In this document: piece after piece, positions 25,817 to 33,389 of the stretch
How positions within the stretch are numbered: position 1 is the stretch's first letter
Layout of the letters: every line of letters starts with the position of its first letter
Assembly (NCBI GenBank): GCA_002282715.1
Contig: NCKC01000007.1
Location: 73,734-122,678, forward strand
Origin: Halothiobacillus sp. 15-55-196
GTDB lineage: Bacteria > Pseudomonadota > Gammaproteobacteria > Halothiobacillales > Halothiobacillaceae
DNA: 48,945 nt
Direction: 5' to 3'
Made by a program: the position numbers and the translations under genes
The notes under the pieces: generated by a model
Told to the model about the DNA's origin: nothing
What the model saw: only the letters and a program-made list of their open reading frames with translations
Databases searched by the model: none

Positions 25817-28234
25817 TTATTGGTACAGCGCGGTCTGCAGCCGGGATACAGCGTCCTTCATGCCGCGCACGCCGCCGAAGTGGCGGGTAGCGATTTCGGA
25901 AGGACTGCCGTAGCGGTCGAAGGGTTGCACCTTCATCAGCTCGGACAGCGCATTGAATTGCAAAATGCCGCGCTCGACATAGCGATCGAGCAGCAGCGAC
26001 AGAATTTCACGGGCGGTCTCGCCGTGTTGGGCGAACAGGTCTTGGGCCTGACGCTTGGCCGCTTCTGCACGCTGGCGACGAGTGAGCAGTGGAGCATTCC
26101 AGCCCAGATGGCAAAGCAGGTCGAACGGATCGGCATCGGGCTGTTCACTGCTGGCAGCCAGTTCTTCGAAGCTGATGCCGCGCTCGGTTAGCTCGCGCAG
26201 CACCTCGGCTCGGGTGTCGGGATTGGCCCATGCCGATTGCAGCGCCTCGCGTGTCGGGTAGAGCGTGCGTACAGCACGGCCTGAATATTCAGTGTACTTG
26301 ACCACCTGCAGCTTTTTCCCATCGGTGTCGAGGTCATAGACCAGATGGCCAATCACTTCGACCTCGCCGCCATCAATGTAGAACTTGCGGGGTTCTGCCG
26401 GTGGCTCCGTGATGATTTCGCTGTTGCCGCCTGTGTCATCGCCCTGTTCCGTTTCGACCACATACTCTGCTTCGGGCTCCGCTACGCCCGGAACTTCGTC
26501 TGCGTCGGTTTCGACGACCTCGCCCGACTCATCGACCGTTACTTCCTCAATGCGTGCTGGATCGCCGTCGAAATCGGGGTCGGCAAAGTGGCGCGTGGCC
26601 GTGCCGGTGAAGTCGATGATGTTGAAATACTCTTTGCCATAATCCACCTTCAAGCGGGTGCCACGACCGACGATCTGCTTGAATTCGGAGCGTGAGCCGA
26701 CGACACGCGCCAGCACCACGTTCTTGACCATTTCAGCATCGACGCCGGTGGTCAGCAATTGAGATGTGGTGAGGATGACCGGCGTGGGCTTGTCCACGTC
26801 CTGAAAGTGCGACAGATGGGTGAGACCAAGCGCGCCCTCGTCGGCGGTGACACGGCAGACATAGTCGGGATACTGCTTGACCAGATCGCTGTTCAGATTG
26901 ATCAATTCCTGTCGCATCTCGGCGGCGTGTTCTTGATCCACACAGAACACCAGAGTCTTGGCGAACCGGTCAGTGCCTTTGAGCAGGTCGGTCAGGTGGC
27001 GGGCCATCGCCCGTGTGCGCGAGCGTAACGCGACTACACGTTCAAAATCCTTGGTTTGATATTCTTCGTCCGGAACTTCGCGGCCATAACGATCCAGTTC
27101 ATCCTTGCTGGGCCGCCAACCTGCAGCATCAACCGTGGTGATGACGCGGTGCACGCGATACGGTGCAAGGAAGCCATCTTCAATGCCTTGGCGCAGACTG
27201 TAGGTGTAGACCGGATTTCCAAAGTATTCATAGCTGTCGCGTGACTCCTCGCGCAGCGGCGTAGCGGTCATGCCGAACTGCACGGCGGGTTCGAAATAGT
27301 CCAGTACTGCACGCCATGCACTCTCATCACGGCTGGAGCCACGATGGCATTCGTCAATGATGATCAGATCGAAGAAATCCGGACGGTATTGGCGAAACAC
27401 ATCGGCGCTGGCGGTGGTCAGTGCCTGATAGATGCCGAAATACATATCCCGGCTCTTGCTGGTGTCGCCTCCTGTGATCTTGTGCCGAGCATCGCCGAAG
27501 GGCGCGAACATCTTGGCCATCGGGTCATCGACCAGGATGTTGCGGTCAGCCAGAAACAGAATCTTGGGACGGCGGTGCTCGCCGGTGCGGTTCCAGCGGC
27601 TGTTCCACAACTTCCAGCAAATCTGGAATGCCACGTAGGTCTTGCCTGTGCCTGTAGCCAATGTGGCGAGGATGCGTTTTTGCCCGAGCAGGATGGATTC
27701 GATCACCCGGTGAATCGCGATCTGCTGGTAATAGCGCGGCACTTTGCCGGATACAAGGTTGAAAGGTTCGAGCAGGTATGACGACGCGTTCTGCGGCAAC
27801 TGCGCCGCTCCCGCTAACCTAGCGAACAACTCGTCGGGCCTGGCGTAGCGATCCACCTCACGCTCGGTGCCGGTGGTGTAGTCGATCTCGATAATGCGGT
27901 GGCCGTTGGTAGCGTAGGCAAACTTGAGGCCGAGAATTTCCGCGTACTCACGGGCCTGCTGCACACCAGTTTCAGCAGGCAATCCAATTTCCTTGGCTTC
28001 GACCACTGCAAGGGGGTAGTCCCGACGGTAGTACAACAGATAGTCAGCGCGTTTCTGCTTGCCACGGCGAACCTTGCCGCCTGCCACGATGATGCGGCCA
28101 TTGGTGAAGCTGCGCTGCTCACCAATGGCGTGCGGAGCCGCTCCCCAGCCCGCTTCGACCAGGCGAGGTGTGACGAATTCACGGCAGGTATCCGCTTCGG
28201 TGATCACGCCATCTCGCATTGCCGCCCCCTTCAT
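25817..28234 (-). CDS. hsdR: Type I restriction enzyme translocase/endonuclease HsdR
   Basis: 805-aa motor and nuclease subunit, close in length to the EcoAI/EcoEI class. The N-terminal PDDEXK nuclease has RADYLLYYRRDYPLAVVEAKE (Asp, Glu-x-Lys) near residues 62-82. The SF2 helicase follows: ATLATGTGKTYVAFQ (Walker A), LIIIDECHRGSS (DEAD-box type motif II), GMTATPLREE (motif III) and VGSRSEFKQIVGRGTRL (motif VI). An acidic linker near residues 560-620 leads to a C-terminal helical domain like EcoEI_R_C. GAGGGA stands 8 nt before the chosen ATG; a second ATG five codons later also has a purine-rich site. All motifs look functional. Confidence 0.95.
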   Translation of the reverse strand: MKGAAMRDGVITEADTCREFVTPRLVEAGWGAAPHAIGEQRSFTNGRIIVAGGKVRRGKQKRADYLLYYRRDYPLAVVEAKEIGLPAETGVQQAREYAEILGLKFAYATNGHRIIEIDYTTGTEREVDRYARPDELFARLAGAAQLPQNASSYLLEPFNLVSGKVPRYYQQIAIHRVIESILLGQKRILATLATGTGKTYVAFQICWKLWNSRWNRTGEHRRPKILFLADRNILVDDPMAKMFAPFGDARHKITGGDTSKSRDMYFGIYQALTTASADVFRQYRPDFFDLIIIDECHRGSSRDESAWRAVLDYFEPAVQFGMTATPLREESRDSYEYFGNPVYTYSLRQGIEDGFLAPYRVHRVITTVDAAGWRPSKDELDRYGREVPDEEYQTKDFERVVALRSRTRAMARHLTDLLKGTDRFAKTLVFCVDQEHAAEMRQELINLNSDLVKQYPDYVCRVTADEGALGLTHLSHFQDVDKPTPVILTTSQLLTTGVDAEMVKNVVLARVVGSRSEFKQIVGRGTRLKVDYGKEYFNIIDFTGTATRHFADPDFDGDPARIEEVTVDESGEVVETDADEVPGVAEPEAEYVVETEQGDDTGGNSEIITEPPAEPRKFYIDGGEVEVIGHLVYDLDTDGKKLQVVKYTEYSGRAVRTLYPTREALQSAWANPDTRAEVLRELTERGISFEELAASSEQPDADPFDLLCHLGWNAPLLTRRQRAEAAKRQAQDLFAQHGETAREILSLLLDRYVERGILQFNALSELMKVQPFDRYGSPSEIATRHFGGVRGMKDAVSRLQTALYQ

Positions 28235-28245
28235 CGTGTCGTCCC

Positions 28246-28566
28246 TCAGTCGATCAGTATCTTGAAACTGGTTGCAAGTGCGATGGGTTCAATTTCGCGC
28301 ACGTTCTTTTTCAACTCGACCAGTCCGTAACCCTCCATCATCCGCAGTGTGCGTGACAGGTTGGGAACCTGCCGCCCGGTGAGTTCGGCGAGCTCCGTAA
28401 GCGACTTGGGTCGCCGGTCACGGATGAGGCGCAGCAGGGATTGGTTATCCTCGGACAGCACAGCAGCCATCGTGGCCATCGATGGAAACCAGACAGTAGG
28501 CGCATCTTTGGCTGCGCCCACTTCTGGCCATCCTGTTCGACGAATACCGACAACGCAGCGCTTCAT
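28246..28566 (-). CDS. Winged-helix/MarR-like regulator of the restriction operon
   Basis: 106-aa protein with a helix-turn-helix from about residue 40: LSEDNQSLLRLIRDRRPKSLTELAELTGRQVPNLSRTLRMMEGYGLVELKK, the winged-helix pattern of MarR-like and HVO_A0114-type regulators. It ends 11 nt before hsdR on the same strand, so it is the first gene of the defence operon and a likely autoregulator controlling when restriction appears after transfer. Proteins of this type also occur as the partner of small toxins (DUF6516 type), but no such toxin gene is recognisable upstream. The direct DNA target is unknown. Confidence 0.8.
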   Translation of the reverse strand: MKRCVVGIRRTGWPEVGAAKDAPTVWFPSMATMAAVLSEDNQSLLRLIRDRRPKSLTELAELTGRQVPNLSRTLRMMEGYGLVELKKNVREIEPIALATSFKILID

Positions 28567-29049
28567 CTCGGGTGTCCTGATCGGTTTGGCATAAACGAGT
28601 CACTTTATCAGTGTGGCACAACTGCAGCTAGCGTTTGATGAACAACTTGGCTTCCTGATTCAAAAACCAATGAGCCCGACGATAAAAGCCAAGCCCACGC
28701 CTGGCGCCTACCTGCAGCGCCTGCCGATGATCCTCGACAAGGTTGAGGTCCTCCGGTGGGTCATCCCCTAAAGCAGGTCGCTTATGATGAGAAGTTGCTG
28801 ATCGAATATCCGGGTATCCAAACGCAAAATCCGCACAATGCGCACAATCATCCATGCAAATGAATTTTGCGTATTGTGCGGATTTTGCGCCAAAGGCTGC
28901 GCTTTCAAGGTAGCCGTTTGAACGGTACGGCATTGAGACTGGCAACCAGTGTAACGACCGACTCCTTACATCGATTCAAGAGGGGATCGGGCATCATCAA
29001 ACCACCTTCGGGTGACTCTGGAGCGGCTGGATGAAGCGGGGAACGCGCC
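28567..29049. other. Intergenic region with an imperfect 21-bp inverted repeat
   Basis: Apart from the repeat at 28824-28888, nothing certain. It is upstream of the restriction operon, so that operon's promoter must lie here. An open frame on the minus strand (28628-28933) would encode about 100 aa ending in LNQEAKLFIKR. It has no ribosome-binding site and no family I recognise, so I do not call it a gene. Confidence 0.45.
28824..28888. repeat. Inverted repeat built on the AATCCGCACAAT motif
   Basis: 21-nt arms (28824-28844 and 28868-28888) with one mismatch, separated by 23 nt. The arms contain AAAATCCGCACAAT. The same motif recurs inside 16155-16661 and at about 47829-47842. Confidence 0.8.
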
Positions 29050-29445
29050 TCAAAAATCCGCCAGAATCTCATCCAGTCCCAAATCTACGAAATCCCAAGC
29101 GTTGGCCGATTCAAAGCGGCTGCGCAGGCTCATTTGGTGGGTTAGGTGCTGCCCGGTGACCAGCAGGAACAGTTCCCATGAGGCCAGAGGCATGGCCCTG
29201 GGCTGGCGATCCGGTTCGTAGCGCCGCCATATCTGGCCCGGTTTGGGGCGATGCGTGATCAGTCGCCCGGCTTCATCGAGTGTCAGGCCCAACCGAAGGC
29301 GGGTGTCCTGAATCTCCTGCGGACTTGGTTGACGCAGGCGGGTGGCAATTCCCCTCGATGGGATGACAAGGTAACTCAGCGGGGCCAGAGCAGCACCATC
29401 TTGTTGATCTTCGCTTTCACGATCGAAGACATGAGGCAACAACAC
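29050..29445 (-). CDS. XRE-like putative transcriptional regulator
   Basis: 131-aa reading frame whose middle (SPQEIQDTRLRLGLTLDEAGRLI, residues 41-63, then SWELFLLVTGQHL) resembles the helix-turn-helix of XRE-type or antitoxin-like proteins in plasmids and islands. Here the turn is enlarged by THRPKPGQIWRRYEPDRQPRAMPLA. The N-terminal 35 residues (LSYLVIPSRGIATRLRQPS) are plausible for the family. The annotated start is a GTG without a good ribosome-binding site, so the true start is uncertain. It stands alone between the defence operon and the recombinase cassette, so it could regulate either. The family call is by pattern only. Confidence 0.55.
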   Translation of the reverse strand: MLLPHVFDRESEDQQDGAALAPLSYLVIPSRGIATRLRQPSPQEIQDTRLRLGLTLDEAGRLITHRPKPGQIWRRYEPDRQPRAMPLASWELFLLVTGQHLTHQMSLRSRFESANAWDFVDLGLDEILADF

Positions 29446-29983
29446 GCTTATTCACAAAAGGGCTTTGTCATGGTCTGTCTCCAAGGTTAAGCAGGTTGTT
29501 TTTAGCCAAAATTCATTTGCAAGCATCGAACATAACTTATTGATATACAGATAATCAATCAGATTGACGTATGTGAAATCAATAACTTAAGACCTACCGA
29601 GCAAACAGTCTTTCGTGCATACGGACACCCCAAAATCACGTTCGATCTGATCACAGAATCGCTCGACCAGACGGATCCTCGGCAAACCACGTTGCGGATA
29701 CCGGCTCGAGCGTGACCAGTTGAAGCTCGGAAACAAGGTTCATAAAATTATCGCTGGCTGTATGATCGTCGTGCTTTTCAAGCAGGGATTCCGCTCGGCT
29801 CATTAGGCTTCCCATAGTGATGGATGGCCAGATCAATGGGAGGTCGTCCCGATCCGTTAAAACGATTCAAAATTGCTGAAGCCACTCAACCAAGAGTACA
29901 TATCCTCGTGGGTACTCAGATCCCTAACGATGATTGATGACTGTCATCTTTCGGATAGCGTCCGCTGATGTACAATGCACCCT
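29446..29983. other. Mostly non-coding gap, possible degenerate gene on the minus strand
   Basis: AT-rich in its first half. On the minus strand a 50-codon frame (29651-29803, preceded by GGGAAG) opens with MSRAESLLEKHDDHTASDNF and stops at 29651. A second minus-strand frame continues past that stop with RLVERFCDQIERDFGVSVCTKD, ending near 29590. The two could be one gene split by a frameshift. No family recognised. Confidence 0.35.
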
Positions 29984-30235
29984 ATGTCAATCAGTGAAGA
30001 AGATCCACGCCAGCGTCGCCGTGAGCAGGTCCGCCTTGCCCAGCGTCGTCGTCGCGCACGTCTGGCCGAAGGTGAACGCACTCAGGTCAATATTTTTCTA
30101 TCGCCCGCTGCTATTGCGCGTCTTGATGCACTCACACTCCTATGGGGTATCGAGCGACAGGAAGTCATTGAACGGCTTCTCGACGCTGTCCGGATCGAGA
30201 CAGCGATACCTCAGATCGACCCGCCCTCCGACTAA
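29984..30235 (+). CDS. Ribbon-helix-helix-like small protein
   Basis: 83-aa protein with an Arg-rich N-terminus (EDPRQRRREQVRLAQRRRRARLAEG) followed by a pattern typical of a ribbon-helix-helix DNA-binding unit: TQVNIFLSPAAIARLDALTLLWGIERQEVIERLLDAV, with a beta strand, helix A, a turn and helix B. Such proteins act as antitoxins or regulators of small operons. The ATG at 29984 is preferred over one at 29975 because the Arg-rich start then follows directly, but neither has a strong ribosome-binding site. It precedes the short gene and the recombinase that follow, on the same strand, and may regulate them. Confidence 0.65.
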   Translation: MSISEEDPRQRRREQVRLAQRRRRARLAEGERTQVNIFLSPAAIARLDALTLLWGIERQEVIERLLDAVRIETAIPQIDPPSD

Positions 30236-30341
30236 TCCTCTCAACCTGTAAAGCCTTGAACACTTTCAAATCAGGGCACTTCCCTTCTTGGCCCAATTTG
30301 ATTACCATCATCATGTAATCACTTGTCAGTGGGAGAATGCT

Positions 30342-30857
30342 ATGTGCGACGATTTAATCAATATCTGCCCGACCGCAATCAGTGCTTTGCTTCTGCGGTT
30401 ATTTCAGCAGGAGACTGGCAGTAAAGGCATATTTGATACGCTCGATCTGCTCGAGTGGTGGACAAAGAAACTTGTAGAGCCTGACGATGGCGATGCTTGG
30501 ATTAGCACCAGCCAATGGCGTCTGTATGCGCGGCATATTCACGCCATGGTGGCTGTCAACGACCCCTGCATCGCCAATGCTGTGGCTTATGACCTTGGTA
30601 TAGAAAGTCCCTTGATTCCAAAACCTGAAACCAAGACCAATCCGGATGGAACCGTTTCAGAGCTTTGGACGCTGGAGGCACATGGGCGATCCATCCCACC
30701 CTTTGGGTTCGAGACCTGGCAGAGCCCCCTGAAGCTCACTCGGTTCCACCCGTGCGATATGGAGGACTTTGATCTCGATCTAGACATGGATGCGTCAGAA
30801 GAGGAACAAATCCAGGACAACCAAAGCACGCAACCGCAGCAACTTGCCAAGGTGTGA
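30342..30857 (+). CDS. Hypothetical protein coupled to recombinase B
   Basis: 171-aa protein of unknown function. GGGAG lies 7 nt before the ATG, which is preferred over an upstream in-frame ATG at 30288. The first half is helical and hydrophobic (AISALLLRLFQQETGSKGIFDTLDLLEWW). The middle has a proline-rich stretch (ESPLIPKPETKTNPDG), and the C-terminus is acidic (DFDLDLDMDASEEEQ) with a Gln-rich tail. The GTG of the recombinase overlaps its stop (GTGTGA), so the pair is co-translated. This mirrors the order of 16155-16661 and 16706-17608, where a small unknown gene precedes a related recombinase. Confidence 0.65.
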   Translation: MCDDLINICPTAISALLLRLFQQETGSKGIFDTLDLLEWWTKKLVEPDDGDAWISTSQWRLYARHIHAMVAVNDPCIANAVAYDLGIESPLIPKPETKTNPDGTVSELWTLEAHGRSIPPFGFETWQSPLKLTRFHPCDMEDFDLDLDMDASEEEQIQDNQSTQPQQLAKV

Positions 30858-31786
30858 CTGTGGCTACAGTAACAGGGGGAGAAGGAAAAAAAGCTGCCGT
30901 CTACCTCCAGCGTTGGCGGCAGCTTTGGGCCCGGTTTGAGCGTGCAGATCCAAATCAGGAGTGGGATGGCTTTATTGAATGGTTGATTTCACTCCGCCCT
31001 ACCCTGCGTCCCGCCACTTGGCGGCAATATCGTGCTGCCGTGGTTCATGTCATGGATCAACGACAGGTGCCATATAGCGAATTGTTTCACGCCCGCTTGA
31101 TGGAGCGGATCAATCTTCCAGATCGAAAGACACTCCCTGCACGCACCTCGTCGACTAAAAGCAAGTCACTGTCCAATGCCGATATGAACGCCCTTCTTCA
31201 GCACCTGGGAGCGCATGATGGGCGATGGGATAGGCTCACGGGTCAGTGGCTGGTTTTTGGGATGATCACGGGATTACGCCCTGGGGAGTGGCAACGGGTT
31301 AAAGCCTTCCCCAATGAGGGTGAGATGATTTTGCGAGTAGCGAATGCCAAGTTTGATACCCAACGCGCGCATGGACCGGAACGGACGATCCATGTGCACA
31401 TCCCTCCCTCCATGCAGGACACGCTGAACGAGTTTATCCAAACCATCCAGGCCGAAGATTTTGCTGACGTATATGAGGGCTGCCGCATCGCACTTTGGCG
31501 AGCTACCAAGGCTTTGTGGCCACGGCGCAAGAAACAAATCACTTTATACAGCGCGCGTCATCAATTCTCAGCAGATGCCAAATCAGCAGGCCTTGCGCCA
31601 GAGGTCATCGCAGCACTGATGGGACACGCAGTGACGGAGACGCACCAGACCCATTATGGAAAGAGGCGATCAGGTCGAGGCAGTGTGATGGTCGAAGCGG
31701 AAGCGGCCGATGTGATGCGGGTAGTCGAACGGATGCAGCAAAGAAACTTGATGGATGTCGGAAAAACGCCACTGGCTCTGAAGTGA
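30854..31786 (+). CDS. Divergent tyrosine recombinase-like protein (B)
   Basis: 310-aa protein related to 16706-17608. The first half is a SAM-like core-binding domain (WRQLWARFERADPNQEWDGFIEWLISLRPTLRPATWRQYRAAV). The catalytic half has ITGLRPGEWQRV (first Arg), LYSARHQFSADAKSAG (second Arg, with Tyr replacing the usual His of HxxR), LMGHAVTETHQTHYGKR (His and candidate Tyr). The GTG start overlaps the preceding stop. It lacks the arm-binding N-terminus of the main integrase. Two relatives with the same altered motif in one island suggest a distinct subfamily, perhaps with another target or a regulatory role; that is inference. Confidence 0.75.
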   Translation: MTVATVTGGEGKKAAVYLQRWRQLWARFERADPNQEWDGFIEWLISLRPTLRPATWRQYRAAVVHVMDQRQVPYSELFHARLMERINLPDRKTLPARTSSTKSKSLSNADMNALLQHLGAHDGRWDRLTGQWLVFGMITGLRPGEWQRVKAFPNEGEMILRVANAKFDTQRAHGPERTIHVHIPPSMQDTLNEFIQTIQAEDFADVYEGCRIALWRATKALWPRRKKQITLYSARHQFSADAKSAGLAPEVIAALMGHAVTETHQTHYGKRRSGRGSVMVEAEAADVMRVVERMQQRNLMDVGKTPLALK

Positions 31787-31966
31787 GTAGACAACTTCGA
31801 ATCCCTGTGCGATTCGATCCTGACGGGTATTGAGTAGAGCACACAGTGCCCACCTGTGTTTTATAGACACCGTGTTGACCTGACACTCGCTTCATTTGCA
31901 ATCAGGGTGAGATCACAGGCAGACCAGCCAAGTTTCATCAATCAAGACTGCTTACCCGCGCCATCT

Positions 31967-32023
31967 CAACCTATTGATTTTATTACCATGTCACTTGTTG
32001 AGGCCAATAATATCAATAGGTTG
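31967..32023 (+). repeat. 12-bp perfect inverted repeat upstream of a small gene
   Basis: CAACCTATTGAT at 31967-31978 and its exact complement at 32012-32023, separated by 33 nt. It ends 14 nt before the ATG at 32038. It could be an operator for the small genes or an mRNA hairpin controlling them. Confidence 0.7.
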
Positions 32024-32037
32024 TTAAAGAGGAAACA

Positions 32038-32202
32038 ATGGGAAAAACATGCCATCCCCTCCCGAAACCGTTATCGAATTTAGATCTGGTAAACACCTAC
32101 GTCTACCACGTCAACATGGATGGGCAATGTGAATTTTCCGCCTACCTGCATGGCACTCTGACGAATGAAACTGTCTGTGAATTCAACTTGCTCGATGCAT
32201 GA
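32038..32202 (+). CDS. Small hypothetical protein, 54 aa
   Basis: Short frame with a strong ribosome-binding site (AGAGGA, 5 nt before ATG). It begins MGKTCHPLPKPLSN and ends NETVCEFNLLDA. No signal peptide, membrane segment or known family is visible; three Cys residues are spread through it. Its stop overlaps the ATG of a 30-codon frame (ATGA), so the two form a coupled mini-operon or are the halves of one frameshifted gene. Confidence 0.55.
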   Translation: MGKTCHPLPKPLSNLDLVNTYVYHVNMDGQCEFSAYLHGTLTNETVCEFNLLDA

Positions 32203-32291
32203 ACGAGATCATTGAGTATGGTTGCCTGCGGCACACCCGAGACATTGAAAGCCTGCTCGAACACATGACCCGACAGGGGGACCTAAATTGA
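32199..32291 (+). CDS. Very small hypothetical protein, 30 aa
   Basis: Begins MNEIIEYGCLRHTRDIESLLEH and overlaps the previous stop by 4 nt. Strong helical pattern but too short to be sure it is expressed. After it (32292-32476) is a frame ending at 32479 that contains GAKFDWDKKKEAYVAKKSRG. It has no clear start and faintly recalls a BrnT-like toxin N-terminus; I leave it unannotated. Confidence 0.35.
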   Translation: MNEIIEYGCLRHTRDIESLLEHMTRQGDLN

Positions 32292-32476
32292 GGTCATTTT
32301 TAGCCTTTTGGAGTGTTCGGTAACAACTCGTCTGCCATACTGGGCGCTAAGTTTGATTGGGATAAAAAGAAAGAAGCCTATGTTGCCAAGAAATCGCGAG
32401 GGTCTGACGATTCGCCATCTCACCTGTCATTCCAGCGTACTGCCTACGGCGAACGCCGAATTTCAACGTTAATGAT

Positions 32477-32938
32477 ATGACAAATCATCAACGCGTCGGG
32501 TCCGTTTCCAATGCACATGCAGGCCGCGAGTTTGAGGCGGATGCATTGGCCTATTTCGCCGATGAAGAGGGCTTGCCCCTTACGACATCATTCTCCGTCC
32601 CGCTTGGCATCAATGATCTTCGTAAACTCCACCGTTTTGACTTGGGCTGCAAAGAACCAGCGGTGTTGATTGAATGCAAGTCTCATAATTGGACCGAATC
32701 TGGAAACATGCCAAGCGCAAAGGTTACTGTATGGAACGAAGCTATGTATTACTTCCTTCTGGCACCAGGGCACTTCAGAAAAATCCTCTTCGTTCTCGAG
32801 GCACGTCATGTTCGCCGACCCGAATCCTTGGCTGAGTATTATGTCCGGATCAACGGTCATCTCATTCCGCGAGACGTTTCCATTATTGAGTTCAATCCAG
32901 TTTCTAAAATCGCTCGTTATGTCAAAGCTGCTGGATAA
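32477..32938 (+). CDS. PDDEXK-type nuclease-like protein
   Basis: 153-aa protein with a restriction-endonuclease-like core: HAGREFEADALAYFADEEGL at the N-terminus (a helix with the conserved Glu), RFDLGCKEPAVLIECKSHNWTE near residues 55-75 (Asp, then Glu-x-Lys), and a following helix (AKVTVWNEAMYYFLLAPG). The rest is a compact beta-rich tail. It probably cuts or binds DNA. No partner methyltransferase is adjacent; the nearest is hsdM, about 7 kb away. Start ATG has no clear ribosome-binding site. Function could be defence or DNA repair. Confidence 0.7.
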   Translation: MTNHQRVGSVSNAHAGREFEADALAYFADEEGLPLTTSFSVPLGINDLRKLHRFDLGCKEPAVLIECKSHNWTESGNMPSAKVTVWNEAMYYFLLAPGHFRKILFVLEARHVRRPESLAEYYVRINGHLIPRDVSIIEFNPVSKIARYVKAAG

Positions 32939-33016
32939 CAGGCACTTGGAGTGGAGCTTGGCAAAAGCGCGCACTTCCTTGGCCCCACGTTATTTGTCCA
33001 GTAAGGAAAGAACACG

Positions 33017-33289
33017 GTGACCAGCAAGGAGCAATTCATTACTGAAGTAATTCGCGTTGCCAGCGAGCGAGGATATAAGATCGAGTCGAATGCACGTACA
33101 GGGAAAGGTCAAATCGACTTCGGCAATAAAAAACTTCATACAGGCCACCTTTCGGAGCTTTACCCTGCAATCCTTTCAGCGACTGCAAATATCTCATCTC
33201 TCATCGAAAGTGTGGCTCCTGGTCGGCCTTGTTCGCACAAGCCGATGAAAGAAATCATCGAACAACTGAAATCAGAAGGGAAGCTGTAA
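33017..33289 (+). CDS. Hypothetical protein, 90 aa
   Basis: Small, Lys- and Ser-rich protein of unknown function, starting with a GTG preceded by AAGGAAAG at a usable distance. It opens with a helix (KEQFITEVIRVASERGYKI) and ends with another (KPMKEIIEQLKSEGKL). In between there is a Gly/Asp turn (GKGQIDFGNKKLHTGH). It lies 78 nt after the nuclease-like gene on the same strand and could be its partner or inhibitor. I recognise no family. Confidence 0.6.
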   Translation: MTSKEQFITEVIRVASERGYKIESNARTGKGQIDFGNKKLHTGHLSELYPAILSATANISSLIESVAPGRPCSHKPMKEIIEQLKSEGKL

Positions 33290-33389
33290 GCGTGGTGGTG
33301 CAACTGTTAACCATCCATCAATGGATAACCTAGAGCAGGCTTTCCCCAAACCTGATCACCAATCAGTCCACATTAGGTAAAAGGCAAAA

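Noticed and set aside
28628..28933. Gene encoding about 100 aa on the minus strand
   Set aside because: No ribosome-binding site or family match, and it is partly produced by the inverted repeat at 28824-28888.
32292..32476. BrnT-like toxin
   Set aside because: Only FDWDKKKEA recalls the family, there is no clear start, and no BrnA antitoxin follows.
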